55,169 nucleotides of DNA from Bacteroidales bacterium. GTDB taxonomy: Bacteria; Bacteroidota; Bacteroidia; Bacteroidales; UBA932. The stretch is taken from assembly GCA_017443025.1 (NCBI GenBank), contig JAFSPG010000011.1, positions 1 through 55,169 of the forward strand, in the 5' to 3' direction. Shown here piece by piece: positions 34,417-43,579 of this stretch. The position numbers and the translations under genes are program-made. Under the pieces are notes generated by a model, which worked only from the letters and a program-made list of their open reading frames with translations, was not told the DNA's origin and did no database searches. How positions within the stretch are numbered: the first letter of the stretch is position 1; each line of letters starts with the position of its first letter.

Positions 34417-35122
34417 ACTGATAGATGATGTCGCCCATCTGGGGTGACGGGGCCTTCGGATTGGCCGAGAATCTGGATTTCAGCGCTGCTTCAAGCGCTT
34501 TTTCCCTCATGCAGTTGTCGGGCGAGGACGTGGCGTCCTGAACCTTGGCCTTTACTACGTTTCCGGCGTTGTCGACGGCAATAAGAACAGTTACCATCCC
34601 GCCTTCGAAGCAGCCGTAGGCAGGATTGCGCAGCCTTGAAGCTTTGCGTCCCGGAAGATTGTAGGAGAGTACGGACGGGCCTTTGTATTCCACCGTCTTT
34701 TCTTCTTCCTTTCCTGGTGCTGAAGCGTAGCCGTCGTCGGACTCATCTACCTGTACGCCGTCGCGGAGCTGTTTGGCGAGCCTCTCGTGCTCGCGGTAGA
34801 GGTCGTCGGCATTCGTGCCGCGGTCGTCTTTAAGATGAGCGTTGCGGTCGGTTGCTATGTTCTTGAAGGATTCGTTCCCTTTTCCGGAGAGAAGTGCGTC
34901 GATTCTGCGGTTGATTTCCGCGTCGAAGGCCTCCTGGGCGGCTACTGCCCGCTGCTCGGCCTTTACCCTCTCGGATTCTTCGTAGGCGGTGAAATCGAGC
35001 AGGAACTCCTCGCTCTTTTTGATTGATTTGCTTATCTGAAAAATCAGCAGGAGTATAACCACCACCAGATGTACGGAAATGGTGATGTATAATCCTGCCT
35101 TATCTTCCTCTTTCAGCTTCAT
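34403..35122 (-). CDS. TonB-like energy-transducer family protein
   Basis: A 239-residue protein with one membrane segment (about 11-30), a charged helical linker (RVKAEQRAVAAQEAFDAEINRR) and a C-terminal domain near 150-239. The end (EGGMVTVLIAVDNAGNVVKAKV, LEAALKSRFSANPKA) is TonB-C-like. It would couple the inner-membrane proton gradient to outer-membrane transport, but no TonB-dependent receptor lies nearby. The ATG at 35122 abuts the stop of udk at 35123. Confidence 0.75.
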   Translation of the reverse strand: MKLKEEDKAGLYITISVHLVVVILLLIFQISKSIKKSEEFLLDFTAYEESERVKAEQRAVAAQEAFDAEINRRIDALLSGKGNESFKNIATDRNAHLKDDRGTNADDLYREHERLAKQLRDGVQVDESDDGYASAPGKEEEKTVEYKGPSVLSYNLPGRKASRLRNPAYGCFEGGMVTVLIAVDNAGNVVKAKVQDATSSPDNCMREKALEAALKSRFSANPKAPSPQMGDIIYQFIHQ

Positions 35123-35746
35123 TTACCTCTTGGCGATACGGTGCATTGCGCGTTCTACCGTAGCTGAAATGACATCGATGGCCACTTTATTATGTCCGCC
35201 CTGAGGAATGATGATATCTGCGTAGCGCTTGCTGGGTTCAATGAACTGCAGGTGCATCGGCTTGACTGTGTCTGTGTAGTGGCTGATGGCAGTCTCAACG
35301 GTACGGCCGCGCTCTGCGATGTCTCGGACTATGATGCGCATAAGGCGGTCATCGTCGTCGGCGTCTACGAATATCTTGATATTCATTTGGTCGCGGAGCT
35401 CCTTGCAGGTAAAGATGAGGATTCCTTCCACTATTATGACTTCAGCCGGCTCTACGGTCACGGTTTCGGTCTTGGACCGGGAGCAGGTGATGTAGGAGTA
35501 TACCGGCTGCTCGATCGTCTTGCCTTGCTTGAGTTCACGTATCTGCTGGCACAGAAGTTTCCAGTCGATGGCATCGGGGTGGTCGAAGTTGATTTTCTGC
35601 CTTTCTTCCGGGGGAAGATGGCTGGAGTCCTTGTAATAGGAGTCCTGGGGAATTACAACGACCCGGCCTTCAAGCTGCCTGGTGATGGCTTTTACAACGG
35701 TGGTCTTTCCTGAACCTGAACCGCCTGCGATTCCAATGACTAACAT
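35123..35746 (-). CDS. udk: Uridine kinase
   Basis: Udk phosphorylates uridine and cytidine to UMP and CMP in pyrimidine salvage. The 207-residue enzyme has the P-loop GIAGGSGSGKTTV near 5-17, the DSYYKDSSHLPPEERQKINFDHPDAID block near 36-62 and VIIVEGILIFTCKELRD near 103. Length and motifs match the family. It lies 5 nt after asnS and just before the TonB-like gene. Confidence 0.96.
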   Translation of the reverse strand: MLVIGIAGGSGSGKTTVVKAITRQLEGRVVVIPQDSYYKDSSHLPPEERQKINFDHPDAIDWKLLCQQIRELKQGKTIEQPVYSYITCSRSKTETVTVEPAEVIIVEGILIFTCKELRDQMNIKIFVDADDDDRLMRIIVRDIAERGRTVETAISHYTDTVKPMHLQFIEPSKRYADIIIPQGGHNKVAIDVISATVERAMHRIAKR

Positions 35747-35751
35747 ATGTG

Positions 35752-37152
35752 CTAAAATTCAGCGTTTTTGGGAGTTCTCGGGAAGGGGATGACGTCGCGG
35801 ATATTGGCCATACCCGTAACGAAGAGGAGCAATCTCTCGAAGCCAAGGCCGAAGCCACTGTGAGGAACAGTTCCGTAGCGGCGTGTGTCGACGTACCACT
35901 CGAGGTTCTTGCGGCTCATTCCGAGCTCGTCGATGCGGGCTTCGAGTTTCTGGAGAGATGCCTCACGCTCGCTGCCTCCGATGATTTCGCCAATCTTCGG
36001 GAAGAGTACGTCCATTCCGCGGACGGTGCGGCCGTCTTCGTTCTGCTTCATATAGAAGGCCTTGATATCCTTGGGAAAGTCAATCAGGATAACAGGCTTG
36101 CCGAAGTGAGTCTCGACTAGATATCTCTCGTGCTCGCTCTGGAAATCGGTGCCCCAGTGGACAGGATACTCGAACTGCTTTCCGTTGCGGACGGCTTCTT
36201 CGAGAATCTCCACAGCCTCTGTATAGGTGACCTTCTGGAAGGGAATGCCGAGAACGCTGTGAAGGCGGTCGATAAGACCGTCGTCGTACTTGTCGTTCAG
36301 GAACTGAAGGTCGTCCTTGCAGTTGTCGAGGGCATACTGAACGAGGTATTTCACGAATTCCTCGGCCAGAGCCATGTTGTCGTTAATGTCATAGAAGGCC
36401 ATTTCGGGCTCGATCATCCAGAACTCCGCAAGATGGCGGGGAGTATTGGAATTCTCGGCACGGAAGGTGGGACCGAAGGTATAGATTTCACCTACTGCAG
36501 TGGCACCGAGCTCGCCTTCAAGCTGTCCGCTCACGGTAAGGGAGGTCTTCTTGCCGAAGAAATCCTTGCTGAAATCTACCTTGCCGTTGTGTACGGGAAC
36601 GTTTGCGAGGTCCATTGTGGTGACCTGGAACATATCGCCAGCGCCCTCGGCGTCGGATTCGGTGATAAGCGGAGTATGAAGATATACGAAACCTTTGTCG
36701 TTGAAGAACTTATGTATGGCGAAAGCCATTGCGTGACGTATGCGGAGTACTGCACCGAAGGTGTTGGTACGGAGACGCATGTGCGCTACGCTGCGAAGGT
36801 ATTCGAGGGTTGTGTCTTTTTTCTGCAGGGGGAACCTCATAGGGTCGCATTCTCCAAGAACCTCAATTTCGGAGGCCTGGATTTCAACTGCCTGTCCGCT
36901 GCCGATAGATTCCACCAGCTTGCCTTTTACTGCCAGGCTCGCGCCGGTGGTGACAATTTTCAGAATCTCTTCATCGATAACTGACGTATCGGCTACAACC
37001 TGAATGTTGCGTACGGTAGAGCCGTCGTTGAGGGCGATGAATTTAACCTGTTTGTTGCCTCGTTTCGTGCGGACCCAACCCTTCGCCAGCACTTCCGCTC
37101 CCGGAGCGCTGCTGAGCAGGTCTTTAACTTTGGTTCTCTTAAGAATTGCCAT
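35752..37152 (-). CDS. asnS: Asparaginyl-tRNA synthetase
   Basis: This 466-residue class IIb enzyme charges tRNA-Asn. The N-terminal OB-fold anticodon domain (about 10-110) begins [25 protein letters not shown]. The catalytic core has [20 protein letters not shown] near 158, the long [17 protein letters not shown], motif 2 [21 protein letters not shown] near 229 and motif 3 [16 protein letters not shown] near 438. The Asn-type features favour AsnS over AspS. It follows the SGNH hydrolase gene after 23 nt. Confidence 0.97.
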   Translation of the reverse strand: MAILKRTKVKDLLSSAPGAEVLAKGWVRTKRGNKQVKFIALNDGSTVRNIQVVADTSVIDEEILKIVTTGASLAVKGKLVESIGSGQAVEIQASEIEVLGECDPMRFPLQKKDTTLEYLRSVAHMRLRTNTFGAVLRIRHAMAFAIHKFFNDKGFVYLHTPLITESDAEGAGDMFQVTTMDLANVPVHNGKVDFSKDFFGKKTSLTVSGQLEGELGATAVGEIYTFGPTFRAENSNTPRHLAEFWMIEPEMAFYDINDNMALAEEFVKYLVQYALDNCKDDLQFLNDKYDDGLIDRLHSVLGIPFQKVTYTEAVEILEEAVRNGKQFEYPVHWGTDFQSEHERYLVETHFGKPVILIDFPKDIKAFYMKQNEDGRTVRGMDVLFPKIGEIIGGSEREASLQKLEARIDELGMSRKNLEWYVDTRRYGTVPHSGFGLGFERLLLFVTGMANIRDVIPFPRTPKNAEF

Positions 37153-37175
37153 AATCTGGATTATCTGATTGGAAT

Positions 37176-38261
37176 TTATTTGATTCCGTATTTCTTGAGG
37201 ATTCTGAGGATGGGTTTGCGGACAGAGTCTGCCCAGAGGTAGTAACCCCAGTCGCCAGGATGAACACCATCCTGTGAAGTATCGTGCATCTCGGAAGTGG
37301 CGTTGGATTCGATGAAATATACGTCCTTATACTTCTTGACCGCCTCTTTCATAAGCTTGCAGGCCATTTCGTCGCGCTCTCTTTCGTGCTTGTCGTGCTT
37401 GAGGTCGAAATTACGGCGCTCCCTCCAGATCGTGCGCATGAAAATCATGGGTACGCCTGGTTTGGCGGCCTGAATTGTCTCAATAAAGTTGAAGAGATTC
37501 CTTTCGACGCTCTTGGCCGAACCGTTGGAGAAGGCGTCAAAGACGAAAGCTTCTACGTCGGCGTCCTTAAGGGCATCGGCGAACTGAGGCTGCATCTTGC
37601 AGTCGCCGCTCACTCCGAGGCTGAGGAAGCCGAGGCCTGTCATTCTGGAAAGGTAGCCGGGAACGGTCTGTCCGGCCCTGCCGGTGTTGGCTCCGTGCAT
37701 GAAGCTCGAGCCGTGGAGGCAAATCCTATGGCGGAAAGGTTCTTCTCCTTTTTCAATAACGGAACCTTCTTTAACACCGATCTTTACTGATTTTTCCTTG
37801 CTGAAGGTAGGGAAATATACGATGCATTCCTTCATGCTTTCGTCCATGTTCTCAACGAGTTTGCGCTCTTTGCCGTTCTCTTTTTCAAGGCTGCGGCTGT
37901 AGGAGCAGGAACCTGCCCAGAGCCATCTTCCGTCCTTCTTGATATAGAGGTCGAAGCCGCGGGCCGCATATCCGGATGCGTTGGTCTGGTTGATTTTCTC
38001 AAACTCGGGCTTTACGTAAATCTCTGGGGAATTGGTCTTGAATGAAACGATGATTCCCGAAGACATCTCCAGAAGGTCGATATCTTTGTCGGTCCAGCTC
38101 CCATATTTGGTAAAATCCATCCTCTGATAGGGATTGGGAGTGTTCTGGAAAACTTTACCGGTAAGTGTGAGTTCTGAAGCTTCAGTGTAAAAGCGGTCGT
38201 CGGCGAAGGATGCGACACTTGAGAAAAGCAGAGCTGCTGCAATTAACAGAACCTTCTTCAT
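37176..38261 (-). CDS. Secreted SGNH/GDSL-family hydrolase
   Basis: A 361-residue exported protein with a signal peptide ([20 protein letters not shown]). The first 160 residues form a beta-rich domain ([18 protein letters not shown]). The hydrolase domain follows from about 180, with the candidate nucleophile Ser in [12 protein letters not shown], the Gly block [12 protein letters not shown] and the Asp/His pair in [15 protein letters not shown] near 335. This suggests an esterase, perhaps a carbohydrate deacetylase. The divergent gene at 38377 shares its 115-bp upstream region, where no clean consensus promoter is seen. Confidence 0.85.
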   Translation of the reverse strand: MKKVLLIAAALLFSSVASFADDRFYTEASELTLTGKVFQNTPNPYQRMDFTKYGSWTDKDIDLLEMSSGIIVSFKTNSPEIYVKPEFEKINQTNASGYAARGFDLYIKKDGRWLWAGSCSYSRSLEKENGKERKLVENMDESMKECIVYFPTFSKEKSVKIGVKEGSVIEKGEEPFRHRICLHGSSFMHGANTGRAGQTVPGYLSRMTGLGFLSLGVSGDCKMQPQFADALKDADVEAFVFDAFSNGSAKSVERNLFNFIETIQAAKPGVPMIFMRTIWRERRNFDLKHDKHERERDEMACKLMKEAVKKYKDVYFIESNATSEMHDTSQDGVHPGDWGYYLWADSVRKPILRILKKYGIK

Positions 38262-38376
38262 AAGTGTATTGATTATAGTTTATGTAAGGTCATTATCTGG
38301 GCGAAGTTACAAAAAAAATATGTTTTTATCAGGTTTTTTTACGAAATTTGCACAATATAGAAAATCTGAACCGAGT

Positions 38377-39996
38377 ATGAAACATTATCTGACAACGCTT
38401 GAAGAGTCCGTCAAACGCAGATGGAATTATGAGTCCCTTTGCGATTTCGGAGGCGAATCCTTCACTTATGCATATCTCGCGGAAACCATAGAGAAATTCC
38501 GCCTTTTCAGTGTAGAGGCCGGAATTTCCAAAGGAGAGAAAATTGCAATTTGCGCCCGTAACTCCGCCCGCTGGGCCCTGTCATTCTGGAGCATTAACGT
38601 CAATGAATTCGTAGCTGTGCCTCTTCTTTCCGAGTTCCACCCCGACAGCGTAGTTTCGCTCGTTAATCACTCCGAGAGCGTGCTTCTTTTTGTCGACTCC
38701 GATATATGGGAGAAGATGGACCACAGCGCTTTGACCGGGCTTAAGGCCGCCATAAACGTCAAAGATTTCGGCCTTCTGTGGAGTAGCGACCAAAAGGTAG
38801 CCAAGGCCTGGGAAGACCGCGATTCATTATTTTCAAAGGCCCATCCCGATGGCCTGAAGCCAGAGGATATCTCCTATACCAAGGATAATTTCAAGGATCT
38901 GGCAATCATCAACTATACTTCCGGTACAACCGGCAATCCCAAGGGCGTGATGCTGACCTATGAGGCTATCGCGGACACTGATAATTTCTCGAATGCCCAT
39001 TTCCCCAATCATCCGGGAGATACCATCGTGTCGATGCTTCCTATGGCCCATATGTATGGCCTTATGATCGAGTTCGTTCATCCGAACGTGGATGGTGTGC
39101 CGATTTATTTCCTTGGCAAGACTCCTTCGCCAACCACTCTTCTGAAGGCCATGAAGGAGGTCAAGCCGTATATGGTTGTGACCGTTCCTCTCGTAATGGA
39201 AAAAGTATATGCCAACTCTATCAAGCCAGCCCTTGCAAAACTTAGGATTCCGCTTGCTATTCCTGGGCTCAACCGCTTGATATACAATGCTATTCGCAAA
39301 AAGGTCATTGAGGCCTTCGGAGGCAAGGTGCTCTGCTTTATAATGGGCGGAGCCGCTCTCAACCCCGAGGTCGAGCGTTGCTTCAGCAAGATGCGTCTGC
39401 CCTACGTGGTAGGATACGGAATGACCGAAGCCTGCCCTCTCCTCGCTTATGAGTGGTGGACTGATTTCGCTCCCGGTTCCTGCGGCAAGCCCGTACACGA
39501 AATCCGTATAGATTCAGAAGACCCCGTGCATATCCCCGGCGAGATTCAGTCTCGCGGCCCGAATATCACTATCGGTTATTTCAAGAATCCCGAGGCCAAC
39601 GAAGCTGCCTTCACCCGTGACGGCTGGCTACGTACCGGCGACCTCGGAACCATGGACGAAAAGGGCAATGTCTTTATCCGCGGCCGTATCAAATCCATGA
39701 TTCTTACTTCTTCCGGCCAGAATATCTATCCTGAAGAGATTGAGGCCGTGCTCGCCAACTGCCCTTACGTATCCGAATCTATCGCAGTTGACAGGGGCGG
39801 AAAGATAGTAGCTCTGGTTTACGCCGAGATTCCCGACGACATCGAGGCTGAAAACCGTTATGGCATCCCAGAAGAGATTCGCCGACTGGCCAACAAGTCT
39901 CTCCCGTCCTACAGCCAGATAGCCAAAGTCGAACTGATGGACGCTCCCTTCGAGAAGACGCCTAAGATGAGTATCAAGAGATACCTCTACAAATAA
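38377..39996 (+). CDS. Second acyl-CoA synthetase family protein (AMP-binding)
   Basis: A 539-residue adenylate-forming enzyme paralogous to the one at 30730. Motifs are INYTSGTTGNPKGVMLTYEA near 177, YGMTEACPLLAYEWW near 344, WLRTGDLGTMDEKGNVFIRGR near 415 and TPKMSIKRYLYK at the end. The ATG at 38377 (MKHYLTTLEESVKRRW) is preferred to an in-frame start at 38269 because alignment with the paralogue begins here and the longer leader is A/T-rich, promoter-like DNA. It is monocistronic and ends at a bidirectional terminator. Confidence 0.9.
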   Translation: MKHYLTTLEESVKRRWNYESLCDFGGESFTYAYLAETIEKFRLFSVEAGISKGEKIAICARNSARWALSFWSINVNEFVAVPLLSEFHPDSVVSLVNHSESVLLFVDSDIWEKMDHSALTGLKAAINVKDFGLLWSSDQKVAKAWEDRDSLFSKAHPDGLKPEDISYTKDNFKDLAIINYTSGTTGNPKGVMLTYEAIADTDNFSNAHFPNHPGDTIVSMLPMAHMYGLMIEFVHPNVDGVPIYFLGKTPSPTTLLKAMKEVKPYMVVTVPLVMEKVYANSIKPALAKLRIPLAIPGLNRLIYNAIRKKVIEAFGGKVLCFIMGGAALNPEVERCFSKMRLPYVVGYGMTEACPLLAYEWWTDFAPGSCGKPVHEIRIDSEDPVHIPGEIQSRGPNITIGYFKNPEANEAAFTRDGWLRTGDLGTMDEKGNVFIRGRIKSMILTSSGQNIYPEEIEAVLANCPYVSESIAVDRGGKIVALVYAEIPDDIEAENRYGIPEEIRRLANKSLPSYSQIAKVELMDAPFEKTPKMSIKRYLYK

Positions 39997-40030
39997 AAAG
40001 AATGACGGCCATGAGGTCGTCATTCTTTTT
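39995..40030. terminator. Bidirectional terminator
   Basis: A perfect 13-bp stem (39995-40007 with 40018-40030) with A-run on the left arm and T-run on the right serves the acyl-CoA synthetase on the plus strand and the EEP gene on the minus strand. Confidence 0.85.
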
Positions 40031-40044
40031 ATGTTCAAACTCTA

Positions 40045-40875
40045 TTAATAGTCGATAGTAGCGACGATAGGGTAGTGGTCGGAGATGAAGGGCTTGCCGT
40101 CAAAAGGCTGGTTCAAGACCTTGAACGATTCTGCTCCGCTGAATCCCTTGTAATAGATGTAGTCGATAGTCTTGTGCCCCTCGGATTCCTTGAATCCGTT
40201 GAATGAAGGAGTGTCTTCGGTGACTTTCGCCGAGCTTCTTGCGTTGCACATGAGGGCTTCTACGTCGGTGAGGCATTCGTCGCCGGGCTCAACGTTGAAG
40301 TCGCCCATCAGAATCAGCGGGGTATCAGGGTTCATCTGACGAATCAAATCCATTACCATTGCGAGGCCGTAGCGGCGTGCCAGTACTCCGCGGTGGTCGA
40401 GGTGAGTGTTGACCAGATAAAACTCACGTCCGCAGCGGAGGTCCTTCAGCAGGGCCCAGGTGGCGGTGCGGGGATATTTGGCGTCCCAGCCTACCGAGGG
40501 GATATCGGGAGTTTCAGAAAGCCACCACGTACCGCATTCCAGCATCTGAAGAGTCTCAGTATTATAGACTACAGACATTCTCTCGCCTTCGATTCCGTCG
40601 TTGCGGCCAATGCCGTAGGCTACGTATTTAGGCCTTTCGGAGGTAATGTATTCCTCCTGCTCGGGGTAGGCTTCCTGGAGTCCGAAGACATCGGGCTGCA
40701 CCTCATCGAGCATGGCAATAGTGGCGCTGCGCCTGAGCTCCCAGGCATTGTCACCGTCCGCCGCCTTGGCGTTGCGGACGTTGAAGGACATCACTTTCAG
40801 GCTGTCCTTCGCCTGCTGGCAGCAGCTCGACAGCGCTATCGCTGCTGCTAATAGTGCGAATAATAACTTTCTCAT
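40045..40875 (-). CDS. Endonuclease/exonuclease/phosphatase family lipoprotein
   Basis: A 276-residue exported phosphodiesterase-like enzyme of the EEP (DNase I-like) superfamily. The lipobox is ALSSC near 18. Family motifs are LKVMSFNVRN near 26, FGLQEAY near 64, VNTHLDHRG near 155, LILMGDFNVEPGDE near 188, HKTIDYIYYKG near 234 and the final ISDHYPIVATIDY, which contain the Asn, Glu, Asp and His active-site residues. It follows the calcineurin-type gene by 10 nt, so two surface phosphoesterases share an operon. Its substrate is unknown. Confidence 0.9.
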   Translation of the reverse strand: MRKLLFALLAAAIALSSCCQQAKDSLKVMSFNVRNAKAADGDNAWELRRSATIAMLDEVQPDVFGLQEAYPEQEEYITSERPKYVAYGIGRNDGIEGERMSVVYNTETLQMLECGTWWLSETPDIPSVGWDAKYPRTATWALLKDLRCGREFYLVNTHLDHRGVLARRYGLAMVMDLIRQMNPDTPLILMGDFNVEPGDECLTDVEALMCNARSSAKVTEDTPSFNGFKESEGHKTIDYIYYKGFSGAESFKVLNQPFDGKPFISDHYPIVATIDY

Positions 40876-40885
40876 ACGATATTAT

Positions 40886-43417
40886 TTACCAGCTGACGGT
40901 GCGGCTGTAAGTATTGCCGAAGCGGTCTTTTACGCTGATTGTACCGCTTGAAGGCGATGCGGTCGCAGGGGCGCGGAAGATGGTTACGATGTAACCGTCA
41001 CTTGCATCATTCTTGGCCTTGTAACCGGAGAGACCCTTAAGGCTGGCACCTGATTTGTCGGCGTGAGCTTTATACCAGCTGCGGAACTCTGTATCGGCCA
41101 GGTCGTAAATCTTATCCACGTCTTCAATCTGGGGAGTGCCGGCTGTGCAGATACGGGTCATTTCGACCGGAGTGCCTCCGGTAGGAGTCCATACAGGATT
41201 CTCCCATTTTTCGTCCCATAGGAAGACATTTGCATATACGTAGTTGTCGCCGTAGGCGCCACGAGGGTATGCGTGGAGCTGATAGTCCTCGGTGAGCGGG
41301 CCTCCGCCGACCTTCATGACTGCAACCTTGGAACTGTTATAATTCCATTCGCGATAGTTATATGCCGGTGCTCCTGCTGAGCAATAGCCTGTGCTAGCAC
41401 CCTGAAAACTGCCACGCTGACGTGTGGTGGGGTGGAATTTCCATGTAATTACGCCGTTATCAATCTCAATGACTGTAAATCCACGAGGGGTGCCGCATGA
41501 AAGATATTCGTTGGTCCAGAGCTCTCCGGTAGAGCGCGCGAGAGTGTGTACCTGAATGTTCTTGTGGCGATGGGTATTGGAATAAATAAAGTTGAATCCT
41601 ACGTGAGTATGGCCGGCCCAGGCGTGTACTTCGTCGTATTCGTCGAAGAGGTCGCCGTAACCGTATGCCGGGCCGTCAACTGAACTTGTGTGGCCGCCAT
41701 GCTTGGCAGAGTTGGTGCGCTCGCTTCCTGTAATTTGTTTGAACATGGGGGAGTGGGCGCATACCATAATCTTGGTATCTTTGGCGATATATCCCATATC
41801 AGCCTGGAGCCAGGTCCAGATGCCGTCGGTCAGGCCCTGGTCGTAGGCTGTAAGAGTACCTTCTCCGTCAGCTTTCATAATAAGGTTATCCAGCATCACG
41901 AAGTGTATGCCACCTATGTTGAAGGAATAGTTGCGGGGGCCAAAGTTTTCTTCGAAAGTGGCTGCCGCCGCATCGTCATCGGCCGCATTCGTAATATTGT
42001 CGTGGTTGCCTATGATGTTGTATGTCGGGAATCCTACCCTGGCGAGGCCTGTTTTGTAATTTGTATACAGGCTCATAGTCTCGTGAACTACGTCGCCAAG
42101 GCAAATGCCAAAGACATAGCGTCCGGAGATACCGTTCGCTACATCTGCAAGTTCGTCATACATATCTTCGCACATATCCAGTGACTTGTATGCAATCTGA
42201 TCAAGGCCCCATTTATTTGAACGCGGCTGAGGATCGGCTGTCATCAGTATAGTGGTATGGTCAGGGTTGGCAACGGGGGTAATTACATAGTTGCCGAAGT
42301 TGTAGATGCCGCCCTGAGGTGTGATGCTGGATTTGGTTTTATAGAACTTGGGGATACCGTTCTGAACCTGAGGCATATATCCCGAAGGAGTACTGATATG
42401 GACGAATTTTATATTGTCAATGTCGCTGTTCATGTAGAATCTGCCGTCAATCATTGTCTGTACGCACTTTGTTCCGTCTGTAACTACAACTCCGGCGATG
42501 CCGTTGCCGCTGTTGTCCACCACGCGGCCGGTTACATTGTAATTGTCGGGAACGAGCACCTCTTCGATGATTTCTTCAAGTTCGAACTCCGTAGCAACGT
42601 CGCTGGGAACGAAGGTGAAGGCTTTCATCTTCATGAGTTTGCCGGGGGTGACAGTCTTGGCATCGGTGGTGGTCTTGGTCATCTTGCGATGCAGGGCATC
42701 TTCCATTTCCACTGTAAAACCTCCGGTATATTCCATCGACGGAACAACAAGGAAGAGCTCCAGGGCATCTGTTTCGTCGAGAGGCTGTGAAAGAGTCATC
42801 GAGACGGATTTGTCTGCCTCTGCAGATGAAGTTCCTGTCAAGGTTGCATTCTGATAGTCAATGGTAAAATCGCCGCAGACCTGCTCGCCGGAATTGCCGG
42901 TGAAGGTGATTTTTATGATATTGCTTGCCGAAACGCCGGAGTCTTTCTTGAGCTGAATCATCATAAGTCCGCAAAGGCGATTAAGCGAGATGGCCTCGTT
43001 CTCCGATGTGGTATATCCGACCAGAGGCTCTGAACCTGAAGCAAAGGAGCCGGAGGCAAAAGTCTGCTCTGCTGGCAGGGTAATCGTGCTGGCGTCCTTG
43101 TGGAACGATGCCGGATAAATAATATTGTACGGAGTGTCCAGTGTGCTTGGGAACACGAAGTCAGCTTTCTGAGACTCTGCCGGGATGCCTGACAGAGGGT
43201 AGGAGGCAGTGCCGTTCACGGCAATGCAGTCGCCGTCTACCCAGTAAGTATTCCTGATGCCTGCTACGGAAGGTCCGAGGATGGTCTTGGCGTCGGGGAT
43301 ATTGATACTCAGCGTGGTGCCTTCAGCACGGAGTTCTGTTTCCTTTTCAGCTGTGCAGCTGGCTGCCATCATTGCGAGAACCGGCAGGGCCAGCCAAAGA
43401 AAATGTGATTTTGCCAT
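40886..43417 (-). CDS. Fimbrillin-like domain fused to calcineurin-type phosphoesterase, lipoprotein
   Basis: An 843-residue surface lipoprotein (lipobox MAASC, Cys21 from the ATG at 43417). Residues about 30-290 form a fimbrillin-like domain with YWVDGDCIAVNG, TPYNIIYPASFH, LCGLMMIQLK and GEQVCGDFTIDYQN, which match the same segments in both GLUG proteins of this window. A calcineurin-type N-terminal beta domain follows (NVTGRVVDNSGNGIAGVVV). The metallophosphoesterase core has GDVVHE, IIGNHDN, MVCAHSP and AGHTHVGF, then a C-terminal beta domain. The in-frame GTG at 43444 overlaps the -7 box and is rejected. Confidence 0.88.
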   Translation of the reverse strand: MAKSHFLWLALPVLAMMAASCTAEKETELRAEGTTLSINIPDAKTILGPSVAGIRNTYWVDGDCIAVNGTASYPLSGIPAESQKADFVFPSTLDTPYNIIYPASFHKDASTITLPAEQTFASGSFASGSEPLVGYTTSENEAISLNRLCGLMMIQLKKDSGVSASNIIKITFTGNSGEQVCGDFTIDYQNATLTGTSSAEADKSVSMTLSQPLDETDALELFLVVPSMEYTGGFTVEMEDALHRKMTKTTTDAKTVTPGKLMKMKAFTFVPSDVATEFELEEIIEEVLVPDNYNVTGRVVDNSGNGIAGVVVTDGTKCVQTMIDGRFYMNSDIDNIKFVHISTPSGYMPQVQNGIPKFYKTKSSITPQGGIYNFGNYVITPVANPDHTTILMTADPQPRSNKWGLDQIAYKSLDMCEDMYDELADVANGISGRYVFGICLGDVVHETMSLYTNYKTGLARVGFPTYNIIGNHDNITNAADDDAAAATFEENFGPRNYSFNIGGIHFVMLDNLIMKADGEGTLTAYDQGLTDGIWTWLQADMGYIAKDTKIMVCAHSPMFKQITGSERTNSAKHGGHTSSVDGPAYGYGDLFDEYDEVHAWAGHTHVGFNFIYSNTHRHKNIQVHTLARSTGELWTNEYLSCGTPRGFTVIEIDNGVITWKFHPTTRQRGSFQGASTGYCSAGAPAYNYREWNYNSSKVAVMKVGGGPLTEDYQLHAYPRGAYGDNYVYANVFLWDEKWENPVWTPTGGTPVEMTRICTAGTPQIEDVDKIYDLADTEFRSWYKAHADKSGASLKGLSGYKAKNDASDGYIVTIFRAPATASPSSGTISVKDRFGNTYSRTVSW

Positions 43418-43443
43418 TGTCAAGTGTTCTAAAATAGAATTCA

Positions 43444-43474
43444 CAAATCTACGTATTTTTACCCCAAATTACAA
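43444..43474 (-). promoter_or_regulatory. Promoter of the phosphoesterase operon
   Basis: On the minus strand TTG (43474 to 43472), a 20-nt spacer and TAGATTTG (43451 to 43444), 26 nt before the ATG at 43417. Confidence 0.75.
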
Positions 43475-43486
43475 CGTTTTTAGCAC

Positions 43487-43513
43487 AAAAAAAGGCTGCA
43501 CCGTGGTGCAGCC
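43487..43513 (-). terminator. Terminator of the first GLUG gene
   Basis: An 8-bp stem GGCTGCAC/GTGCAGCC with a CGTG loop is followed on the minus strand by seven T residues. The same stem ends the other GLUG gene (50923-50947). Confidence 0.85.
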
Positions 43514-43525
43514 TAATTAATAGTT

Positions 43526-43579
43526 ATTTCGACTCGCTCCTCTTTGTCATTTCGACCGAGCTAAGCGAGTGGAGAAATC
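43526..43579. repeat. Intergenic repeat 3' of the first GLUG gene
   Basis: Contains two TTTCGAC units (ATTTCGACTCGCTCC, GTCATTTCGACCGAG) and then AGCGAGTGGAGAAAT, directly beside the stop codon. A related copy lies at 50955-51013 beside the second GLUG gene. This looks like the common Bacteroidales intergenic GTCATTTCGAC/GGAGAAAT repeat, recalled rather than searched. Confidence 0.7.
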
